From Euptelea pleiosperma (taxonomy: Eukaryota; Streptophyta; Magnoliopsida; Ranunculales; Eupteleaceae), in contig CM068546.1 of NCBI GenBank assembly GCA_035048495.1, positions 16,312,435-16,376,434 on the forward strand: a stretch of 64,000 nucleotides of DNA, in the 5' to 3' direction. How positions within the stretch are numbered: position 1 is the stretch's first letter; each line of letters begins with the position of its first letter. Position numbers and translations under genes: made by a program. Shown one piece after another: positions 58,466-64,000 of this stretch. The notes beneath the pieces were generated by a model. It did not search any database, had not been told where the DNA came from, and worked only from the letters and a program-made list of their open reading frames with translations.

Positions 58466-60286
58466 ATGGCAGATGAACGGCCTCTGTATGAGACCTACTA
58501 CAGTTTCTGTGAGAATCGAGGTGATCACTCTCAACAATGGTATGACAATTCTGAGTATCATCATGATACTCCAGTCTCGCACACTTCTACAGGGTATGAT
58601 AATCACCGAGATTCAGAGTACAATTCTGTACTCCAAGAGCTTAAAAATTCAGTCTCTGCCCTTCGTACCGCAGTCCAGCAACCTATGTACCATTTCCAGT
58701 CTGTAGGATATTACCCTCCTATCCAGCAAGATGTCTGTACCTTTCCATCTCCAATGCAGACATCCTATGACAACACTTATTATCCGGATAATAGGAGTCA
58801 CCATAACTTTGGTTGGGAACAGTCTACCCTCTCGCAGCAAATACCGCAGGATAATTATCCTTCCGGGTTCCATCAACCCAATGGAAAGTATGACTGGCAA
58901 TACTCGCAATCCCAGTACCCGTCATATCCACAGAATGACTATTCTGATCAACAGTGGGCCCCTCAGGATTTTCAGAGTCAGCAACTAGTCCCAGACTCCA
59001 CTTTGCCTTACAACTTTCATACCCAGTCGGACTACAACCAAGAGGTGGCACCTCAGCTCCCCTTGGTTGAACTACCTCCGTTGGCTACTAACCCTGGTCT
59101 AGAGGACCTTCTCTCTAAGTACATTGCCCAGCTAGAGCACCAACAACAGCAATCTATGGAGAGCTTCAAGCAACGTCTAGTTCAATTAGAAAATGAGAGA
59201 GAGGAAGTCAACTTCACTAGTCCACCAATAGCCTATCCTGAGGAGAATGATATGGCCACTGTCTATAATGAGGAGCCGCACAATTGGACCCAGTACCACC
59301 ATTGTGAGGACGAAATAGAAGTTGTACCCACCCCTAGATCGAGCCAGACTATTGAGGAGCCAGTATTTCCTTCTTCGGTGCCTTTAACAGCACCAAATCT
59401 TGAACCTACCTCAGAGCAACCTAATTCTCACTCTACCTCTGCTGCCCCTGATGTCGATCTTCATGACACTGAGCTGTGTCTCGATCGTAGGATCCCAACT
59501 GTCATAGATCTACCGTTCCTCCCCACCTCCCTTGGATTGTGCAACATTAGTGATGAACCCGAGTCGCAATCTTTGGTGCCCTTAACAGCACCAACTTCTG
59601 GACTGAGCACAGAGGAACTTAGTCCCATCTCTATCTCTGATAATTCTCTCTCTGCTCTGAATGCAGACATTCCCACCGTAGAGCCATGTCTAAAAAATGG
59701 GCCTCCCGCTGTCCTGGACCTACCAATCCCCACCGAGGAGGAACATATTGAATGTAGGGATTGGAACATTCCTATCAAATTAGGAAACATCGAGGGAGAG
59801 GTCAACAGTTTTCACCCATCACCCTACGTCGATATTATCGATGACCCGTGTGCCGTAGCGAGTCTAATTCAGGACTCTCCCGAAGATAAATTATCCAAGT
59901 GTCAAGAACACTTTGAGTCTGACTTCATCTCGGAGTCCAACGTTTCTGGTATTACTGATCTGCAGGAGTCTGCTCCATTCAGATACATTCCCGCAAAACT
60001 CAATGAGTTTGCGGCTCTGCTAACCACGGTCAGAGAACCCACTACTACTCCCCTCTCAGTCTTTACTGAGAAGCTTCTATCCCTCCCCGCTGAATTAAAT
60101 GTTTTTGCGGGTCTGCTCAGAGAAACCACTCCTACTCTCCTCTCAATCTTTACTGAGAAGCTTCGATCCCTCCCAGATCAACTCCGTACTTTTGCCGGTC
60201 TGCTCAGAGAGCTCAATGCCCTTCTCTCAGTCTACACTGAGAAAGACCTGTTCTACACAGGTCTACCTAGACAAGGGATAGGATAG
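58466..60286 (+). CDS. E6 protein, Gag/protease-linker derivative (606 aa)
   Basis: Intact frame starting MADERPL, the equivalent of Met50 of the E1 polyprotein (MAVERPL). Collinear parts: residues 1-10 to E1 50-59; 16-73 to E1 ~254-308; 84-118 to E1 ~348-384; Gln-rich coiled-coil-like region 211-247 to E1 ~494-535; 335-352 and 427-535 to E1 ~806-940, the protease-RT linker (HIECRDWN, CAVASLIQDSPED). Missing: the capsid core (E1 ~60-250), the CCHC knuckle, the DLGAS protease site and everything from RT on. Residues ~305-350 and ~370-421 look like a duplicated block. Residues ~508-595 hold three ~30-residue repeats (LNxFAxLL, xFTEKL) not present in E1. No signal peptide or membrane segment is visible. 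Function unknown. Freedom from stops could mean youth or selection. Confidence 0.88.
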   Translation: MADERPLYETYYSFCENRGDHSQQWYDNSEYHHDTPVSHTSTGYDNHRDSEYNSVLQELKNSVSALRTAVQQPMYHFQSVGYYPPIQQDVCTFPSPMQTSYDNTYYPDNRSHHNFGWEQSTLSQQIPQDNYPSGFHQPNGKYDWQYSQSQYPSYPQNDYSDQQWAPQDFQSQQLVPDSTLPYNFHTQSDYNQEVAPQLPLVELPPLATNPGLEDLLSKYIAQLEHQQQQSMESFKQRLVQLENEREEVNFTSPPIAYPEENDMATVYNEEPHNWTQYHHCEDEIEVVPTPRSSQTIEEPVFPSSVPLTAPNLEPTSEQPNSHSTSAAPDVDLHDTELCLDRRIPTVIDLPFLPTSLGLCNISDEPESQSLVPLTAPTSGLSTEELSPISISDNSLSALNADIPTVEPCLKNGPPAVLDLPIPTEEEHIECRDWNIPIKLGNIEGEVNSFHPSPYVDIIDDPCAVASLIQDSPEDKLSKCQEHFESDFISESNVSGITDLQESAPFRYIPAKLNEFAALLTTVREPTTTPLSVFTEKLLSLPAELNVFAGLLRETTPTLLSIFTEKLRSLPDQLRTFAGLLRELNALLSVYTEKDLFYTGLPRQGIG

Positions 60287-62216
60287 TTGTCTCCGTTCCA
60301 CCTTAGGTGTCAGGAAGACTGTAGATCCACTCAGTCTCCATGAGTTTTAACCTGGTTGGGGGTACTTGATATACCCCCGTCATGTCTGGCTGAAGACGTA
60401 AAACTTAGTGCTTTCGGAAAGGCAATTCCGGTATTCCTAGAGTACATGAGTCTCATGCATTTGTTATTATTGTTATATCTTTGGAAATGCAGGTACGTTC
60501 ATTCTTCCGATCATCAGGTACCACACACTGTCGAGTTTCTGCCTACTTGGTAACATACTCCCTGAACCTGTGCATCATCTTCATTGATTTTTCATCATTT
60601 TATGTCCCGGTCATGAGCACCGAGGACGGTGCTATATTTTGATTGGGGGTGGGGTATTTACCAAAACTCATGTCTTCATTTTGATAAAAAAAAATAAAAA
60701 AAAAAACTTTTTTATTTTTGGGGTGATTTCCGATGTTCTCCAAAAGTTTTCTAGAATTTCAAAAAATGTGTCAAATACCCTGACTTTGATTAGCTAAAAA
60801 CCTTCGTTAAGTCAGTATTGAGGATGTCAATTTTTGTTTAAAGTTAGCGTTGAGTCAAGTCAAGCGTGACTACAGCAGGTTTGAAAACTCAGAAAAACTC
60901 AGATTTGGCACAATTGTACACTATCAACATCAGAGTCATCCTAAGTTTTGAAATTCTGGAGATCCTGTGAGAATAATTGTGGAGACCTAACCCAGTGAGC
61001 TGTCGAGCCTTTAATCAATTCAGAGGGTTATACAACAATCCTGAGTCACAAGATGACTCACTATTCTTCATGCTCGCAATATTCGTTGAGAGATCTCATT
61101 ATCTTTTGCTTCGATCATAAAACTCGGAACGACATCAAAAAATTGGATTACTACGACAGAACCTTCTCGGTATCCAGTCAAGACAGTATACATGAGAGTG
61201 CAAACCTTAGAAAATGATTTAGGCCATTTTTTTGAACCATTCAGCCTTTTTACTCACCTGAATTATACTTCACTAGAAACCCCTTGAGCCATTCTATAAA
61301 AGCCTTTTCTGTGTAAACCCATCAACCTAAAATCCAGTCCAGCTACGAAGCATGACTGGCTACCCTTATTTTGAGATGGACAAAAGAATAACTGATATGG
61401 GTGTACCGTGAAAAGAAAAGTAAAGAAGAAGAATCAAAAGGAAAAGAAAGTTGTTCAAGCCAAAAACAAAATATGGAAAGAAAGTATGAAGAAGAGCTGA
61501 AAAGAAATTGAGCAGTCTCAGAAATATCAAGAAAAAGAGAAAAATACGAAAAAAGGAAAAGGAACCAGATAATGGTGTTACGCCGTAGGAAAAATTCAAG
61601 AAAATGGCAATATCCTCTCAAGATCTTTGAAATCCTGTATTCTTTTATCTCTCTACACCTGACCTAAGCCTCATTACAACCCAGGAAAGTCCTACTTGAT
61701 TCTAGGATAGTACGATCATAAAATGTGGAGATTGGAGAAGGAGAAGCTATAGAGTTTGATCTGACGTTCCCGAGTGAAGTGGTATTCCAATCATGAGATC
61801 TTCTTCTATTAAAGATGTCCTTCCTTCAAATAAAACATATGTGAGATCTTTTGCCTCTTTATATTAAATATATCTCCTCACATATAAATTGAGAGAAAAG
61901 AAGAAAACCCTTCTTGTGTGATTCTATTCTGAGTGCTAAACATGTGAGATTAGAGGTCGAGGCATAAAAACTTAGAGGTGATTTGGAAATCTTTACTGTC
62001 GGATGATGAGAACGTTGAGCACACACACACGCAGAGTCTGACTATTCTGGGTCATGATTATCAGTCTGTAGTCTTGCCAAAACTTTCCAAATCTTCGCTA
62101 GCATGTAACTGTTTTTGCATCCATTCAATGATTTGACGAACGGTGTTTTCCCGGAGCTAATATGAAAAAGTGTGCAGCATGTGCAGAGCCCTTTTAAGCT
62201 CATTTATTTCGCACTA
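60287..62216 (+). other. 3' non-coding region of E6
   Basis: Collinear with the 3' regions of E1 and E2, so the internal deletion joins the protease-RT linker to sequence near or past the pol end. Contains G-rich PPT-like motifs near 60353-60364 (with a CCCCC complement at 60375-60379) and 60642-60655. No env-like frame is seen. Confidence 0.8.
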
Positions 62217-62235
62217 ATTGCCAAGGATTGGCAAT
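62217..62235 (+). other. Conserved hairpin next to polypurine tract (E6)
   Basis: ATTGCCAA-GGA-TTGGCAAT, perfect 8-bp arms; same position as 6386-6404 in E1. Confidence 0.75.
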
Positions 62236-62237
62236 AT

Positions 62238-62252
62238 GCTGGTTGGGGGTTG
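62238..62252 (+). other. Polypurine tract of E6
   Basis: GCTGGTTGGGGGTTG immediately before the 3' LTR. Confidence 0.8.
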
Positions 62253-64000
62253 TGATATTCGCTCAAAAGTGCTTATTTTAAGCAATTATCCTTTTAGCGT
62301 TATTGCATTCTCCTACGTAAAATACTCTATTTACCTACTTTTCTACGTAAGAGTCTCTTCTGTTGCGTAGAACACACTTTTCTGGACGAAATGGTATATT
62401 TGCATACATTAAACACATTTTCGGAAGTCTAAATATTAAGCCGTTCTGATAAAGTCTCATTACGCGCTTCTTCTGTCACAGGAAACCCCGATGGGACGAT
62501 TCTCGAGACTTGTGGGCCCAAATCGATCATGAAAGCCCATTATCAAAGCTTAACAAGCCCACATGCTATGACTAGAAGATATGGGCCAAATATGGGCTGA
62601 ATAAGAGGACCAAAAAGCCGGCCCAAAGAACGAAGAAAGTAGGAGAGCCAATGACCAAGAGACGGACCAAAGCGTTTAAAGCCACATGAGTCAGCAAAGA
62701 ATGATGGTCGACTCTACTGGAGAAGCGTGAGGATGGTCACAGTGAAGACCAGGGTTCCAAACCCTCCGCCAGTGCTTTTCTCTCTATTTTCTCTCTCATC
62801 TCTCCTTATTCTCTCTCTCTCTTCATCTCTCGGTCCTCGAATCTACTGACCTAACCCCAGAACTCCTGCCCATCGGCTCTATCTCATCTCCCTTAGCTTT
62901 CTGACCGTTGGATCTTCCATCGGACCGTTGGATCTTCAATCGGACCGTTGGATCTCTCTAGATCCGTCGATCTACCAATCTGAGTCCCAATCAAGTCACC
63001 ATCCATCCGATCGCCATCAGACTGTCTGTCACATCATCTTGTGAGACGATGGACATCATCAATCCATGAGGGCCAATAGACGGGCCCATCTTCATCGACC
63101 CGCTGTCCGACTAGTTAGTGGACCCCGCGAATTTCAAAATAATTTTAATTAAATGGGGGGTCCACTAATTGGGGAGATTCCCCATAGAAAAGTTGGTTTT
63201 TACTTAAAAAAAAAAAAAAATTATTTTTCTTTTTTTTATTTTCAAAAATCCCCTATTTCCATTAAAGGAAATAGGGAAGCTTTAAAAGGAGAAGGATAGG
63301 GGTTCGTTCGAACCCTAATCCCTCTCCCCTCTCCTCCTCTCCATCCCCAAAACCTTCCCCCACGTTCTACCCTTCCTCCTCTCCTCTTTCCTCCTTCTTC
63401 TCTTTCTTTTTTTTCTCTTCTTCTCCACGAATCCGGCGGGTTCTCCGGCGAGCTGGTGGAGCTCTGTCTTCTTCTTCTTCTTCTTCTTCTTCTTCTTCTT
63501 CTTCTTCTTCTCCTTCTTCTTCTTCTTCTTTCTTCTGGCTTCTCTTCTTCTTCTTCCTCTTCTCTTCTTCTATTTTTTTTCCTTACCGGAGTTGCAGGTC
63601 TGCAACTCCGGTGTTCATGGTGTTGACAACCTGCAACACGCTAATCGCCCCTACCGGTCCGTTTTCTTCCATTCTCTCTCTTCACGGTGCTTTCCCCCGC
63701 AGAACCAGCAGCTACTGCAGCCTCCACTGCCAGCCGGATTGGCTCTTCTCCAGTAAACTCCACCGCCTGCAACTAACGGACTGGTTTTGAGCCAGCCATC
63801 ACCGGTCAACCGTCTCTCCCACCACGTCAACACCGGCCTACAACTAACGGCATGCAAGCTTGCAGTCCGTGCTGCCCATTTCCTCCACCGTATGAGTTGC
63901 AAACCATCTCCTTCATGTGCATCACCACCACGTCTGCAACTCTGGGCGTACAAGCCACAACAGCACCGCCCCCTTCCATCTTCTTCGGGCATCTTCTCGC
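62253..64000 (+). repeat. 3' LTR of E6 (truncated by window end)
   Basis: Matches 53710 onward with about a dozen substitutions; about 1.2 kb should remain to the right. The predicted promoter block is at 63251-63315 (TTTAAAA 63281-63287), a longer (TTC)n run at 63466-63531 and the palindrome at 63596-63621. Confidence 0.95.

Larger units (their letters stand above)
53710..64000 (+). mobile_element. E6, non-autonomous Athila-like element (right end off window)
   Basis: Plus-strand element: 5' LTR 53710-56669, PBS, 1.8-kb leader, a single 606-codon frame, 1.95-kb 3' region, hairpin, polypurine tract, 3' LTR from 62253. The internal region is only 5.58 kb because capsid core, protease, RT, RNase H and integrase coding sequence are missing. 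The two LTRs differ by about 12 substitutions plus length changes in simple repeats over the ~1.74 kb that can be compared, so the insertion is recent. PBS, polypurine tract, promoter and leader are kept, so mobilisation in trans by a relative of E1 is plausible. Confidence 0.94.

Noticed and set aside
58466..60286. A host gene captured by the E6 element
   Set aside because: Most of its length is collinear with the Gag and protease-RT linkers of E1, so it is an internal derivative, not a transduced host gene.

Overview
This 64 kb window is plant heterochromatin, most likely centromeric or pericentromeric DNA of a flowering plant. I see no host gene. Everything supported here is either a 177-bp satellite or a Ty3/gypsy LTR retrotransposon of one family. 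The family looks like the Athila lineage: a FMDD reverse transcriptase motif, a DLGAS protease motif, a primer-binding site matching the 3' end of tRNA-Asp, LTRs of 2.4 to 3+ kb, and a long untranslated leader. The species cannot be named from the sequence.

Layout. The base layer is a tandem 177-bp satellite (31283-47602), split only by a solo LTR (38548-40975, TSD ATAAC). On its left edge sits a minus-strand element, E3: its 5' LTR is 25364-31282, interrupted by a plus-strand solo LTR, E4 (26506-29238), and its leader is 24454-25361. E3's leader is broken by E2, a second minus-strand element that fills 1-24453 and continues off the left edge. E2's reverse transcriptase is broken by E1 (3932-16454, TSD CGTCC). 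On the right edge of the satellite is another minus-strand LTR, E5 (47603-53709 in pieces), broken by a solo LTR (48670-51440, TSD GTCAA) and by E6, a plus-strand element (53710 to beyond the right edge).

Coding content. E1 holds one nearly intact gag-protease-RT-RNase H-integrase reading frame (14063-8520, minus) with a single premature TAG in the integrase C-terminus. Its 5' LTR has lost the core promoter and the PBS, so this copy looks dead. E2 has the same polyprotein with at least six premature stops or frameshifts plus the E1 insertion. E6 is a non-autonomous derivative with an intact 606-codon frame. That frame keeps only the linker parts of gag and protease and has lost the capsid core, zinc knuckle, protease active site and all of pol. 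An autonomous relative would have to supply the enzymes in trans.

Most notable observations: the intact, catalytically empty E6 protein with its own C-terminal repeats; a short GC-rich palindrome that recurs one to four times in the predicted transcribed part of nearly every LTR; a pair of inverted repeats bracketing the LTR TATA box; a nested higher-order organisation of the satellite (3-mer, then 5-mer, then 10-mer); and premature stops that are almost all C-to-T changes at CG or CHG sites.
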